DNA from: Myxococcus xanthus | Lineage (GTDB): Bacteria > Myxococcota > Myxococcia > Myxococcales > Myxococcaceae | Reading direction: 5' to 3' | DNA: 64,000 nucleotides | NCBI RefSeq assembly: GCF_900106535.1 | Contig: NZ_FNOH01000009.1 | Span: 62,001-126,000 of the forward strand | Part shown: piece after piece, positions 40,131 to 49,277 of the stretch | How the letters are laid out: each line of letters begins with the position of its first letter | Numbering within the stretch: position 1 is the first letter of the stretch | Made by a program: the position numbers and the translations under genes | Notes under the pieces: generated by a model | Seen by the model: only the letters and a program-made list of their open reading frames with translations | Told to the model about the DNA's origin: nothing | Databases searched by the model: none

Positions 40131-41974
40131 GCAAGAACGGCTACCTTCAGATTCACGACCCGCTGAAGCCCAAGGGGCAGGCGGTGGGCATCGACCTGGG
40201 CACGACGAACTCGCTGGTGGCGGCGGTGGTGAAGGACCAGCCCGTCTGCGTCCCAGTGGACGAAGGCGACGCGCTGTTCCTCCCCTCCGTGGTGCACTAC
40301 GCGAAGGACGGCGGTGTGGTGGTGGGCGCCCGGGCTCGGAAGCTGGCGTCCGAGCACGCCACCGACACCATCGCCTCCGTGAAGCGCTTCATGGGGCGCA
40401 GCCCAGACGACGCGGAGACGCGCAAGCTGGGGCACTACAAGTTCGCGCCCGGCGCCAAGGTGGTGCGCTTCGACGTGGCGGGCGGCACGCCGGTCACGCC
40501 CATCGAAGTCTCCGGTGAGGTGCTGCGCGCCCTCAAGCGCCGCGCGGAAGCGCACTTCTCCACCAAGGTGGAGCAGGCCGTCATCACCGTGCCCGCCTAC
40601 TTCGACGACGCCCAGCGGCAGGCCACCAAGGACGCGGGCCGGCTGGCCGGGCTGGAGGTGCTGCGGCTGCTCAACGAGCCCACCGCCGCCGCGCTGGCCT
40701 ACGGTCTGGACAAGGGCAGCCAGGGCACCTTCGTCGTCTACGATTTGGGCGGCGGCACCTTCGACATCTCCATCCTCAAGCTGGTGGACGGTGTGTTCGA
40801 GGTGAAGTCCACCGGCGGCGACTCCGCGCTGGGTGGCGATGACTTCGACCGGGCGATTGCCCAGCGCGTGCTGGAGACGCTGGGCGCGTCCGAGGCGCCG
40901 GCTCCCGCCCTGGTAGCGGAGGTGCTGGCGGCCTCGCGCAAGGCCAAGGAAGCGCTCACCGACGCGGCTTCGGTGGAGTTCTCCGCGGGCGGGCAGACGC
41001 ACTCAGTGAAGCGCGAGGACTTCGACGCCTGGGTTCAGCCCTTCGTGCAGAAGACGGGCACGGTGTGCCGGCGGGCGATGAAGGACGCGGGCGTGACGGC
41101 CGGGGAGCTGGACGGCGTCATCCTGGTCGGCGGCGCCACGCGCGTGCCGGCGGTGCGCCGCTACGTGGCGGAGCTGTTCGGCCGTGAGCCGCTGGGCGAC
41201 ATCGACCCGGACCAGGTGGTGGCGCTGGGCGCCGCGGTGCTGGCCAACCTGCTCACCACGGCGGACCGGCAGGACGACGTGCTGCTGCTGGACGTGATTC
41301 CCCTCTCCCTGGGTTTGGAGACGATGGGCGGCATCGTGGAGAAGCTGATTCAGCGCAACTCCACCATCCCCACCACCGCGGGCCAGGTGTTCACCACCTT
41401 CAAGGATGGGCAGACGGGCCTGGACGTCCACGTGCTCCAGGGCGAGCGCGAGCTGGTGGAGGACAACCGCAGCCTGGCGCGCTTCACCCTGTCCGGCATT
41501 CCGCCCATGGCCGCTGGCATGGCCCGGGTGGAGGTCCGCTTCCAGGTGGACGCCGACGGCATCCTCTCCGTCAGCGCGCAGGAGCAGAGCACCGGCGTCA
41601 GCCAGTCGATTACCGTGAAGCCCAGCCACGGCCTCACGGACGAGGAGATTGAGCAGATGCTGCTCGACTCCATCGACTACGCCGAGGACGACATCCAGGC
41701 CCGGCAGGTCCGCGAGCAGCGGGTGGACGCCGAGCGCGTCCTGGCCGAGGCGGACCGGCAGTTGGGCGAGCACGGCTCGCTGCTCCAGGAGGGGGAGCGC
41801 GCCACCATTGATTCCGCCATCGCCCGCGTGCGCGAGCTGATGAAGGGCGAGGACCACCTGAAGCTGAAGGAGGCCGTGCACGCGCTGGACGAGGCGTCCC
41901 GCCCCTTCATCGAACGGGTGATGAATCAGGCCATCACCCAGGTGGTGGCTGGCCACTCCGTGGAGGACTACTGA
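40127..41974 (+). CDS. hscA: Fe-S chaperone HscA (Hsp70 family)
   Basis: Specialised Hsp70 that binds the LPPVK motif of IscU. The 615-residue protein starts at GTG 40127. It has the nucleotide-binding domain ([42 protein letters not shown]) and the substrate-binding domain ([27 protein letters not shown]). It is translationally coupled to hscB. There is only one base between its stop and fdx. Length and layout match HscA better than DnaK. Confidence 0.95.
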   Translation: MSKNGYLQIHDPLKPKGQAVGIDLGTTNSLVAAVVKDQPVCVPVDEGDALFLPSVVHYAKDGGVVVGARARKLASEHATDTIASVKRFMGRSPDDAETRKLGHYKFAPGAKVVRFDVAGGTPVTPIEVSGEVLRALKRRAEAHFSTKVEQAVITVPAYFDDAQRQATKDAGRLAGLEVLRLLNEPTAAALAYGLDKGSQGTFVVYDLGGGTFDISILKLVDGVFEVKSTGGDSALGGDDFDRAIAQRVLETLGASEAPAPALVAEVLAASRKAKEALTDAASVEFSAGGQTHSVKREDFDAWVQPFVQKTGTVCRRAMKDAGVTAGELDGVILVGGATRVPAVRRYVAELFGREPLGDIDPDQVVALGAAVLANLLTTADRQDDVLLLDVIPLSLGLETMGGIVEKLIQRNSTIPTTAGQVFTTFKDGQTGLDVHVLQGERELVEDNRSLARFTLSGIPPMAAGMARVEVRFQVDADGILSVSAQEQSTGVSQSITVKPSHGLTDEEIEQMLLDSIDYAEDDIQARQVREQRVDAERVLAEADRQLGEHGSLLQEGERATIDSAIARVRELMKGEDHLKLKEAVHALDEASRPFIERVMNQAITQVVAGHSVEDY

Positions 41975-41975
41975 C

Positions 41976-42353
41976 ATGCCCAAGGTGACTTTCAAGAGCC
42001 CCCTGGCCGAGGTCAGCGCCGACGTGCCCACCGGCACCACCCTGCTGGACGCCGCCGAGGCCTGCGGCGCCCAGGTGGGGCATAGCTGTGGCGGGGTCTG
42101 CGGCTGCTCCACCTGCCACATCTGGGTCCGCAAGGGCCTCGACTCGCTGAGCGAGCAGACGGACGCGGAGGCGGACCGCTTGGACATGGGCTTCGACGTC
42201 CGCCCCTATTCCCGGTTGAGCTGCCAGACGGAGCTGGGCGCCGAGGACATCCTGGTCGAAATCACCGAGGAGTCCCTCACCGCCTTCATGGACGAGAACC
42301 CCGTCCTGCGCCGTTCGCTCGAGGCCGAAGGAAAATGGCCGCTGAAGAAGTGA
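41976..42353 (+). CDS. fdx: [2Fe-2S] ferredoxin of the isc operon
   Basis: The 125-residue adrenodoxin-type ferredoxin has cluster ligands C38, C44 and C47 (HSCGGVCGCSTCH) and a fourth Cys in RLSCQTEL. A non-ligand Cys at 42 replaces the Ala usual there. It supplies electrons for cluster formation on IscU. It is the last gene of the operon; no iscX follows. Confidence 0.95.
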   Translation: MPKVTFKSPLAEVSADVPTGTTLLDAAEACGAQVGHSCGGVCGCSTCHIWVRKGLDSLSEQTDAEADRLDMGFDVRPYSRLSCQTELGAEDILVEITEESLTAFMDENPVLRRSLEAEGKWPLKK

Positions 42354-42369
42354 GGCTGTTACGTAGTGC

Positions 42370-42398
42370 TTGACGGGGCCGGGCAGTAGCTCTATACG
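42370..42398 (+). promoter_or_regulatory. Promoter of tRNA-Leu
   Basis: TTGACG at 42370-42375 and TATACG at 42393-42398 are separated by 17 bases. The predicted start is about 30 bases ahead of the mature tRNA. This is a very good housekeeping promoter for a GC-rich genome. Confidence 0.85.
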
Positions 42399-42436
42399 TC
42401 CGGCCCATCGCAGCGCCGCACCGCGATGCCCCACCT

Positions 42437-42520
42437 GCCCAGGTGGTGGAATTGGTAGACACACTAGATTCAGGGTCTAGCGCCTGCAAGGGCATGGAGG
42501 TTCGAGTCCTCTCCTGGGCA
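42437..42520 (+). tRNA. tRNA-Leu (anticodon CAG)
   Basis: The 84-base class II tRNA has acceptor arms GCCCAGG and CCTGGGC, D-arm GGTGGAATTGGTAGAC, an anticodon stem CTAGA/TCTAG around TTCAGGG (anticodon CAG, reading CUG), a variable arm and a GGTTCGAGTCC T-arm. The 3' CCA is not encoded. CUG is the main leucine codon here. Confidence 0.97.
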
Positions 42521-42530
42521 CAAAGTTGAG

Positions 42531-42564
42531 AAGGGGCCCCGGTTTCAAACCGGGGCCCCTTTTC
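42531..42564. terminator. Terminator after tRNA-Leu
   Basis: GGGGCCCCGGTTT pairs perfectly with AAACCGGGGCCCC across a minimal loop and is followed by TTTTCGCTTTT. On the plus strand this is a strong terminator for the tRNA. On the minus strand it may also close the convergent flippase-like gene. Confidence 0.93.
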
Positions 42565-42576
42565 GCTTTTCAGGGG

Positions 42577-43665
42577 TCAGGAACGCGCGGGCTCCACGGC
42601 ATCGTGCGCCACGTGGCTCGCGGCCTCCCGCGCGAGGCTCCCGCCCTTGCGCAAGTCGCGGATGCGAATCTTCCGCAGATGGACGGAGACGGCTCCCACG
42701 GCCACCTGGCTGATGACGGTGCCCAGGTGCGTGAGCGTGGCGAAGGCCGCCGCGTCCTCCGGCGAGGCCCCGAGGCTGCGGGCCGCCCAGCTCGTCACGA
42801 AGTAGTAGATGCCCATGCCCGCGGGGACACCCGGGAGCGACTGCCCCAGGGAGATGGCCCCCAGCACCACCGCCCCGGCGAAGAGTCCGCCGGAGATGCC
42901 GATGCCGTGGAGTGCCAGGCCGTAGGCCAGCGCGGAGGCCAGCACTGGCGCCACCGAGAAGACGAACACCTTCGCCATGCCCGTGAAGGAGCGCGCGGTG
43001 CCCAGGCCCTCGCTGACGTGGTGGAGGAAGCCCTCCACCCTCGGGAGCTTGTGGCGACGGTGGAGGGCGAAGGCGAGCGGACCGGACCAGTGCGCTAGAA
43101 ACACCACCAGCGCAACAAGCCCCACACAGAGTAACACGGCAACTTTCAGCTCCCCCTCGAAGCGGGACAGCGTCCGGCCGAAGGGGCCCAGCAACGACAG
43201 CATGACAAGCAGCATCAGCGCTGCGAACTCCATCAGCTTGCAGACGCCCACGGTGCCCAGGCACCGGAGAAAGGGGATGCGCTGCGTCCTCGACAGGAGG
43301 AACGAGCGCATGACGTCGCCCAGCTTTCCCGGCAGCGCGTTGTGGACGAAGGCGCCAATGGCCACCAGGTGGTAGCGCTCCTTGAGGGGCACATGCCGAC
43401 GGAGGGTGCGCTGCCACTGCACCGCGCGCAGCGGGATGATGGAGGCCTGGAGCAGCATGAAGGGCACCAGCCACACGAGGTGGCGGGGCAAGTCCCTTAC
43501 GAAGTCCCCCAGCGGGAAGCGCGGCTGGAGCAGCGGCCCCGTGCCGCTCAGGTTCCACTTGAAGAAGGCAGTGGACAGCAGGACGACGGACAGCACGAGC
43601 CCGAAGACGGCGAGCAGCGCCTTGAGCAGCGCCCGGCCTCCGGCGTGCCTCGCCCTCCCCTTCAC
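42577..43665 (-). CDS. Flippase-like integral membrane protein (UPF0104 / AglD-MprF-like)
   Basis: The 362-residue protein has about eight membrane helices (LLKALLAVFGLVLSVVLLS, LVWLVPFMLLQASIIPL, VAVLLCVGLVALVVFLAHW, GLFAGAVVLGAISLGQ). The family motifs are GAFVHNALPGKLGDVMR and LPGVPAGMGIYYF. Such proteins are homologous to the flippase half of MprF and to archaeal AglD, and usually act on lipid-linked substrates. Translation is coupled (ATGA) to the phosphodiesterase-like gene upstream, suggesting a joint role in envelope lipid handling. Confidence 0.87.
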   Translation of the reverse strand: MKGRARHAGGRALLKALLAVFGLVLSVVLLSTAFFKWNLSGTGPLLQPRFPLGDFVRDLPRHLVWLVPFMLLQASIIPLRAVQWQRTLRRHVPLKERYHLVAIGAFVHNALPGKLGDVMRSFLLSRTQRIPFLRCLGTVGVCKLMEFAALMLLVMLSLLGPFGRTLSRFEGELKVAVLLCVGLVALVVFLAHWSGPLAFALHRRHKLPRVEGFLHHVSEGLGTARSFTGMAKVFVFSVAPVLASALAYGLALHGIGISGGLFAGAVVLGAISLGQSLPGVPAGMGIYYFVTSWAARSLGASPEDAAAFATLTHLGTVISQVAVGAVSVHLRKIRIRDLRKGGSLAREAASHVAHDAVEPARS

Positions 43666-45248
43666 GGCACCAACCGGAGTCGTGGGGTGTTGTCGAGAAA
43701 GACCGCCGCGAGCCGCTCATGGAGCTGTACGCAGTGAGAAAGGCCGGACAGGTCCACGGGCGCCTTCGCGGGCCAGCACACCAGGCTGTTGGCCTCCGTG
43801 CGAGTCAGTCCTCCGTGCGAGCCGAACTCCCAGGCGAAGCCCACGGTGCCACCGCGCTGCACGGCTTCGCCGAAGAGGACCAGGTCGCCCGCGGTGGACA
43901 TGGTCGGGAGTACGCGGAGGAAGTCTGCCACCGCGCGCTTGCTGAATTCGGCGGACAGTGGGGCACGGTCCAGCGTGTCCACGGTGTAGACGCCGTCGCG
44001 CACGAGCGCGACCGCGCTGTTGCCTCGTCTCAGTGTGACAAGGCCAATGTCTGGACTCCGCGTCACCCGGGCCAGTACCTCGGGGTGGCGCTCGAGCAGG
44101 GCCATGGCTTCCAGCGGCTTGGACTCACCAGACAGGTACACATGGGCGAAGTTGCCGCAGTCGATGGCCACGGGCGTGAATGGCGCTCGAGGCTGGGTGT
44201 CCAGCTCCGGGTGAGCCCTCCCGTCGCATAGTCCGCGGACTGCGTCGTCGGAGAGAGGTCCGTCACCGTGGGGCGCCGTCAACCACTGCGCCAGGGGCTG
44301 GCCCTTCCGCTGCTCCCAGGGCAGACAGTCCACGTGTCCGTGGTCGGAGAGGAAGACGACGTCGTAGGGCTGCTCCACCGCGCCCGCCACAGCGTATAGC
44401 TCCGCGAGGTACGAATCCACGCGGTGCAGCTCGGCGCGAGCCTGTTCGGAGCGCGGCCCCCGGCGGTGGGCCACCTCATCATAGTTGCCGTAGACCAGAT
44501 AGATGACGGGGACACCCCGCGCCATGTCCACCAAGGACTTGGTGAAGGCGAAGCTCCAACCCAGCCGCTGGAGGAAGACGTGGCTGAAGAGGAAGGCCGG
44601 CTCGTGGCGCCAATCGTGAAGCGCACGAGCCCAGTGGGCGACTTCGCGCGCTGCGGCCCAGGTGTCCATGCCCAGCGAGCGCAGGTAGTCCCAGATGCCG
44701 CGAGTGCGCGCGGTGAGCAACCCCAGCATCTCGTAGGAGAACGCGCGCGACATCTGCTCGAAGCTGGCCAGCGTGCTCATGCTCAGCGCGTTCTCTGCTC
44801 CCGCTCGGAACAGGGAGAAATACCCGTGGCCCCCACCCTCGAGCAGACTGGTGCGGCCCGCACCGCGCAGGCGCTGATCGATGGCCAGCGCATCCGCCGG
44901 GGTGTTCATCTGGACCTTGCGGCCCAGCTCACGGTCGAACCACGAGTAGGCCGGCAGGTTGGAATGGCGCATGCCGTAGAGCAGGCCTGCCTGGAAGAAA
45001 GGCGTTGACGTGGGCGCTCCCCAAAAGGCCTCGTCCAGATGGAAGGCCCCCGAGCGGACGAGCCGCGATAGAAAGGGCATGCGCCCCGCGACGAGCGCTT
45101 CATCCAGCAGGCTCTTGGGGACGCCATCCAGGTGGACGAGGAGCAGCTTCCTCGCCCTGCGTCCCGGCGCGGGTGGCACCTTCTCCCGGACCCGGCGCAC
45201 GAGGCTGTGAGCCCATAGATGCATCGCTGGTGGAAGCACAGCGCTCAC
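43662..45248 (-). CDS. Alkaline-phosphatase-superfamily phosphodiesterase/phosphotransferase-like protein
   Basis: The 528-residue protein starts at GTG 45248, preceded by GGAGGGGAGG; ATG 45224 is an alternative. The fold is suggested by RKLLLVHLDGVPKSLLDEAL (metal-binding Asp), WGAPTSTPFFQAGLLYG (nucleophile Thr region) and VVFLSDHGHVDCLPW (metal-binding Asp and His). A late EFGSHGGLTRTE supplies a further His. No clear signal peptide is present. The neighbouring flippase-like gene overlaps by four bases. Target unknown; a lipid-linked phosphate ester is plausible. Confidence 0.8.
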   Translation of the reverse strand: MSAVLPPAMHLWAHSLVRRVREKVPPAPGRRARKLLLVHLDGVPKSLLDEALVAGRMPFLSRLVRSGAFHLDEAFWGAPTSTPFFQAGLLYGMRHSNLPAYSWFDRELGRKVQMNTPADALAIDQRLRGAGRTSLLEGGGHGYFSLFRAGAENALSMSTLASFEQMSRAFSYEMLGLLTARTRGIWDYLRSLGMDTWAAAREVAHWARALHDWRHEPAFLFSHVFLQRLGWSFAFTKSLVDMARGVPVIYLVYGNYDEVAHRRGPRSEQARAELHRVDSYLAELYAVAGAVEQPYDVVFLSDHGHVDCLPWEQRKGQPLAQWLTAPHGDGPLSDDAVRGLCDGRAHPELDTQPRAPFTPVAIDCGNFAHVYLSGESKPLEAMALLERHPEVLARVTRSPDIGLVTLRRGNSAVALVRDGVYTVDTLDRAPLSAEFSKRAVADFLRVLPTMSTAGDLVLFGEAVQRGGTVGFAWEFGSHGGLTRTEANSLVCWPAKAPVDLSGLSHCVQLHERLAAVFLDNTPRLRLVP

Positions 45249-45530
45249 GGGTGTCGCCTCCCCTCCTCCGGCAGCCAAGATGAGCACTTGAGAGAACAGC
45301 CGCCCCGGGGTGTGAGCCGCCTTCCAGGAGAGCGGGCGGGCAGCCGCCGACGTTTCCTGGGAGAGGCCGCCCCTGGACAAGAACGGAAGCAAGCGGGCGG
45401 GCGCCGTGAGCCCCCCCCTACTGTCGCGTAAACCTACACGCGGCAGCCACCCGGCCATGGTTGTGACTGGACGTGTGGCGCAGCGCCGCATCCCCCGCGT
45501 CAGGAGCACGAAGCACGCGGATCATCTGGC

Positions 45531-47219
45531 TCAGCGCAGCTTCACGTACTCACCCAGGTCGCCAAAACCGATGAGGTCGGCTCGGTCATCGTTGTTGATG
45601 TCCACGGCGAAGCGAGGGTGCCTGTTCACGCGCCAGTCTCCGACACCGTAGACAAAATCCGGCGACATGAGCGTGGACGCAGAGAAGCTGGAGCCCGTCG
45701 ACAGGGCGGCGCGGGTCTCTTTCTCTCCAAACCCAACAATGTCGGCCTTGCCATCACCATCGACGTCCGCGACGGTGCGCACATGGCGATCCACACGCCA
45801 TCCCTGGTCCCAGGTGAACTCAGAAGTCCATTGCTGGGTGGGATTGAAGCCAGTGCCCGTGTTGTTGGCCAGCGCGACGTATACGCCACTCTTGGAGAAG
45901 CCAACGATGTCCGCCCTGCCATCGCCGTTGACGTCCGCGACGGCGCGCACGGTATAGGGCACAAACCACTGCTGGTTTACGCCAAAATCTCCCAACCAGA
46001 GCCTCGAAGCACCGAACGAAGAGCCCGTGGAAAGAGAAACATATACACCCGCATCACCAAACCCAACGACATCTGCCTTACCATCACCATTGACATCCGC
46101 GACGGTGCGCACATGGCTCTCCACTCGCCATTGACCGACATTGTAGCCAAAATCCCCCACCCAGAACTGGGGCGAACCAAAGCCGAAGCCATTCGACAGC
46201 GCGACGTGTACGCCAGCGTCATGGAAGCCAATGAGATCCGCCTTGCCATCGCCATTGACGTCCGCGACGGTACGTGGGTGCCGGTCCACGCGCCAGTTCT
46301 GAGCATAGCCGAAAGCTTGAAGATGGAGCAGCGAGGGAGCGAAGTAACCGGCATCTAAAGATGGGGGCACGTACACGGTCCGGGAGACAAACACGCCCGC
46401 ATAGCCGAAGCCGACGATGTCAGGGAGTCCATCCCCAGTGACATCCCCCATGACACGCTCGTGGTAGCCCACCTCCCACCCCCCAGCGCTTTGGTCAGCT
46501 CCAAACTGGCGCCCCCACATCGAGTCACCGTAGAGCAGGGTGGCACCCTTGATATCATACTGACTCAACCGACCGCCCCGACGCCAGCGACTGTCGCCAC
46601 ATTCATACATGACCGAATCGGAATCTACTTCTTCCCCGAACACCGTGTCGGCGTCGTCAGCCCCCCTCCCCCGACAACTGGACGAACTGATTCTCGCCTC
46701 CTCATTAGCGAAGCCGAGCGCATGACCGAATTCGTGAACCGCCATGGCACGAATGCAGCGCTCTCGCGTGTCCTGACAGTTCTGCATCCAATGCTGGAAA
46801 GTGAGGTTGAGCACCATGGCATCAGAGAGCGCCTCATTGTTCCACCCCAAGCCATACGTAAAGGAGCCATCGGAGGTATCTTCGATGAGGATGCGGATGC
46901 TCCCCGGATTCCAGAGACACGCCCCCCAGCCAGTGAAGTCGAGCGGCGTGATCAGGCCCCAGGTGCCCTCGACCGCGCTCCGCACCCATTCTCGTTCGAC
47001 ATCGCCAGCGGCCGATGGGTTCTCCCAGCAGACGGAGATGGTTCGAGAATCCCAAATGTACGCCGAGGCGGCGTAAAGCCCTGCCGAGTCAGCATCGACG
47101 GTCGCCTCTTGTTCGAATGATGTCAGCGCATCGTCGGATCCACCACAACCCGTGATGAGAAGGCCACCCACGAACATCAGGATGAGAGGCAGAGCATGGA
47201 AGGTCAGGGTTCGCCGCAC
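45531..47219 (-). CDS. Lipoprotein with metzincin-like domain and FG-GAP/VCBS repeats
   Basis: The 562-residue exported lipoprotein has signal MRRTLTFHALPLILMFVGG and lipobox ITGC. Residues ~50-210 hold a metzincin-like domain with AVHEFGHALGFANEE. The pattern is HExxHxxGxx followed by Asn where a third zinc-ligand His (or Asp) is expected, so activity is uncertain. VMYECGD may be the Met-turn. Residues ~240-560 are FG-GAP/VCBS repeats of about 55 residues (VADVNGDGKADLIGF) that would form a calcium-binding beta-propeller. The gene ends with a truncated-looking last repeat (RADLIGFGDLGEYVKLR). Confidence 0.85.
   Translation of the reverse strand: MRRTLTFHALPLILMFVGGLLITGCGGSDDALTSFEQEATVDADSAGLYAASAYIWDSRTISVCWENPSAAGDVEREWVRSAVEGTWGLITPLDFTGWGACLWNPGSIRILIEDTSDGSFTYGLGWNNEALSDAMVLNLTFQHWMQNCQDTRERCIRAMAVHEFGHALGFANEEARISSSSCRGRGADDADTVFGEEVDSDSVMYECGDSRWRRGGRLSQYDIKGATLLYGDSMWGRQFGADQSAGGWEVGYHERVMGDVTGDGLPDIVGFGYAGVFVSRTVYVPPSLDAGYFAPSLLHLQAFGYAQNWRVDRHPRTVADVNGDGKADLIGFHDAGVHVALSNGFGFGSPQFWVGDFGYNVGQWRVESHVRTVADVNGDGKADVVGFGDAGVYVSLSTGSSFGASRLWLGDFGVNQQWFVPYTVRAVADVNGDGRADIVGFSKSGVYVALANNTGTGFNPTQQWTSEFTWDQGWRVDRHVRTVADVDGDGKADIVGFGEKETRAALSTGSSFSASTLMSPDFVYGVGDWRVNRHPRFAVDINNDDRADLIGFGDLGEYVKLR
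45545..46450 (-). repeat. Tandem ~165-bp coding repeats (FG-GAP units)
   Basis: Four to five near-identical units recur with a period of about 165 bases inside the metzincin-like lipoprotein gene, for example the GACGTCCGCGACGGTGCGCAC core near 45762, 45931, 46096 and 46256. They encode the beta-propeller blades, and unit number may vary between strains. Confidence 0.8.
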
Positions 47220-47383
47220 GAGGCTCTCACTTGTCTGGACGGGGACCGTCCGGCTCCGGAATGGGTTATCAACGGCGGAAACAATGGATAGACGGGCAGA
47301 TGACCGGGACCATGATCCTGCTCATGAGCCCCCGGAATCGACATTGAAGCGCGAAGGAGGGACACACACCTGCTGCCCAACCC

Positions 47384-48745
47384 CTAACGGATGATATACG
47401 ACACCCTTCCAGCACAGGCGCTGTCCCGAGCACAGCCAACGCGAATCCGGTACGTACCCGCGACCTTCGCCGTGTACCGGATGTAGGAGAGGCTGTCATA
47501 GGCATCGTCGTTGTTCGCGACCCCGGTATACGTATTGGTGCTGGTCTCGTATCGATCCAGGCGCAAGTACGTGTCCCCCCTGGCTGTGGCGTACATCACC
47601 ATGGCGGTCCCCACATAGAGGGTCTCTCCCGCCGACAACGTGACATTCTGGGCGACAGTGTTACGCGTCGCATTGTTGGTGCCGCTGGTCGCGAAATCAA
47701 ACGTCACCGGTGTCGCTGGTCCTTGACCAGGACACAGCCGCGTGTTGGTCGCCACAGCGCAATACGCATCGATGGCGGGCCGCACGTAGTTGATGGCTTC
47801 AGCGCTGCAAATGGCATCCGTGCAACTACCGATGGACGTGATGACATTGACGACATAGCATTCGCCCGCCGGTCCGATGCGCTTGACGTAGTCCTTGTTG
47901 CCACGCACGAGGATACCAGCCAGCAAATAGCTGCCGTCGATTTTCGCATAGACGCCCGACCCTGAGTTGCCTCCGAAGGTATCCGTGTCGCCGACGAAAA
48001 AGTCCAACGTGGAAGCACGCGAGGCAAGCACCTTGCCCCCCGAATCAATCTTGAAGGGGATGCCGCTACCCGAGCCGATCACAGCCAACTGGGTCGTCGT
48101 CGACAGCGCCACGCTGTCCATGCGAACAGGCGCTGGAACAGCGCGCAATGCACTGACAGGGCGGTCCAACTGGACGATGGCATAGTCCAACTGACGGCCA
48201 CCCACCGTGGATGCGTTGCGCACGACGACGCGACTGCACCTGAAGACGTCTTCCGACGTCACCGGTTCCAGGGTGGTCGCTCCCGTTCGGTAATATTTGA
48301 AGACGAAGCGCGTGGATGCACACGACAGCGGCCCCTTCACACAGTGGCCCGCGGTGAGCACCAGGTCGTTATCAATGAGCGTGCCCGAACAAAAAGCAGC
48401 CGTCGGGTCATTCAAGAACCTCTGGTCGGAACAAAGGCCCTGGGCTTCCTGTAGCGTCTGCGAGAAGAAGCCGATACTCGAGGGGTTGCTCGTGTCGAGG
48501 TCCGCGACGTCCACCAACGCCACGGTCGATTCCCGGGTGAACTTCTTCAGAGTCGCATCGGAGTGCGCGTAATAGTCCTTGCGGTCATCAACACCGTAAA
48601 CCACGCCCTGTCGCAGCGTGTCCGTGGGGGCGGACGTGTCGCCTCCCTTTGTCACGGGGCCGGAGTCCTGCACGCACGCTACTGAAAGGGAACAGAGCAG
48701 CACGCCGAAAAGCTTCCGTCGCACGTGAGTGAGAATGACCTGCAT
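47384..48745 (-). CDS. Trypsin-like serine protease, lipoprotein
   Basis: The 453-residue product starts at ATG 48745 (MQVILTHVRRKL) with lipobox LSVAC. The S1 catalytic triad is visible: His in LVLTAGHCVKG, Asp in QLDYAIVQLDR and Ser in TFGGNSGSGVY. The GNSGSG form is closer to the glutamyl-endopeptidase (V8) branch than to classical trypsin GDSGGP. A C-terminal ~110-residue domain (VTLSAGETLYVGTAMV ... TYRIRVGCARD) resembles a pre-peptidase C-terminal beta-sandwich. It is probably a surface or secreted protease, in keeping with a predatory lifestyle. It lies 164 bases upstream of the metzincin-like gene. Confidence 0.88.
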   Translation of the reverse strand: MQVILTHVRRKLFGVLLCSLSVACVQDSGPVTKGGDTSAPTDTLRQGVVYGVDDRKDYYAHSDATLKKFTRESTVALVDVADLDTSNPSSIGFFSQTLQEAQGLCSDQRFLNDPTAAFCSGTLIDNDLVLTAGHCVKGPLSCASTRFVFKYYRTGATTLEPVTSEDVFRCSRVVVRNASTVGGRQLDYAIVQLDRPVSALRAVPAPVRMDSVALSTTTQLAVIGSGSGIPFKIDSGGKVLASRASTLDFFVGDTDTFGGNSGSGVYAKIDGSYLLAGILVRGNKDYVKRIGPAGECYVVNVITSIGSCTDAICSAEAINYVRPAIDAYCAVATNTRLCPGQGPATPVTFDFATSGTNNATRNTVAQNVTLSAGETLYVGTAMVMYATARGDTYLRLDRYETSTNTYTGVANNDDAYDSLSYIRYTAKVAGTYRIRVGCARDSACAGRVSYIIR

Positions 48746-49277
48746 GGAGGGCGGCCCCTGCTGGAGTTGAGAACCTGGAATGTCGAGCAGCAAACATTTC
48801 CGGAATTACCAGCATTCACTGAGAGTCCGCAAGCAACTTTGAACGAATTTCAGCCTGAACCTGGACCTCAATTCGAGTTGCAGCACGCGGACTTCCACTA
48901 CTACCAAAGAAAACAACTTGATACACGGAGCTCCCAAGCCCCCGTATGCCATCAGCGCCCGTTCAGCGAAATGTGCGCGGCGCCAGAAGTCGGCACGGAA
49001 ATATGCGCGTAGAGTCATTGCATCTGGCTATCAACCGCGCCAGCAATGACGGTTGGCAGTCATCGAAGAGCGCGGATTTCTGGCCATGACCGGCCAGACG
49101 TTCCGAATGAGCGCAATTGCGGCCTGCCTGCCCTGAAGGGCAGGAAACTGTCATCTACAGACAACAGCGCAACATGCCCAAAGGGGTTGAGAACGCATCA
49201 GGTATATCTGAGCGCCCCGTGGCTGAGTACGCTCCCCGCGTCCGGCCATGGCCCGTCCCCGCCGCAAGGAGCCCCAC
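48746..49277. other. Intergenic region, comparatively AT-rich
   Basis: This divergent promoter region lies between the serine protease and the decarboxylase. It is noticeably poorer in GC than the coding flanks. I see no convincing ORF, hairpin or RNA gene; the small open frames lack ribosome sites. The decarboxylase ribosome site AAGGAG lies at its right end. Confidence 0.6.

Noticed and set aside
42437..42564. tRNA-Leu as an integration site
   Set aside because: No integrase, direct repeat of the tRNA end or foreign DNA lies beside it; it is followed at once by its terminator.
45545..46450. Regularly spaced repeats that might be a CRISPR array
   Set aside because: The units are about 165 bases long, continuous and in frame within a FG-GAP protein gene.
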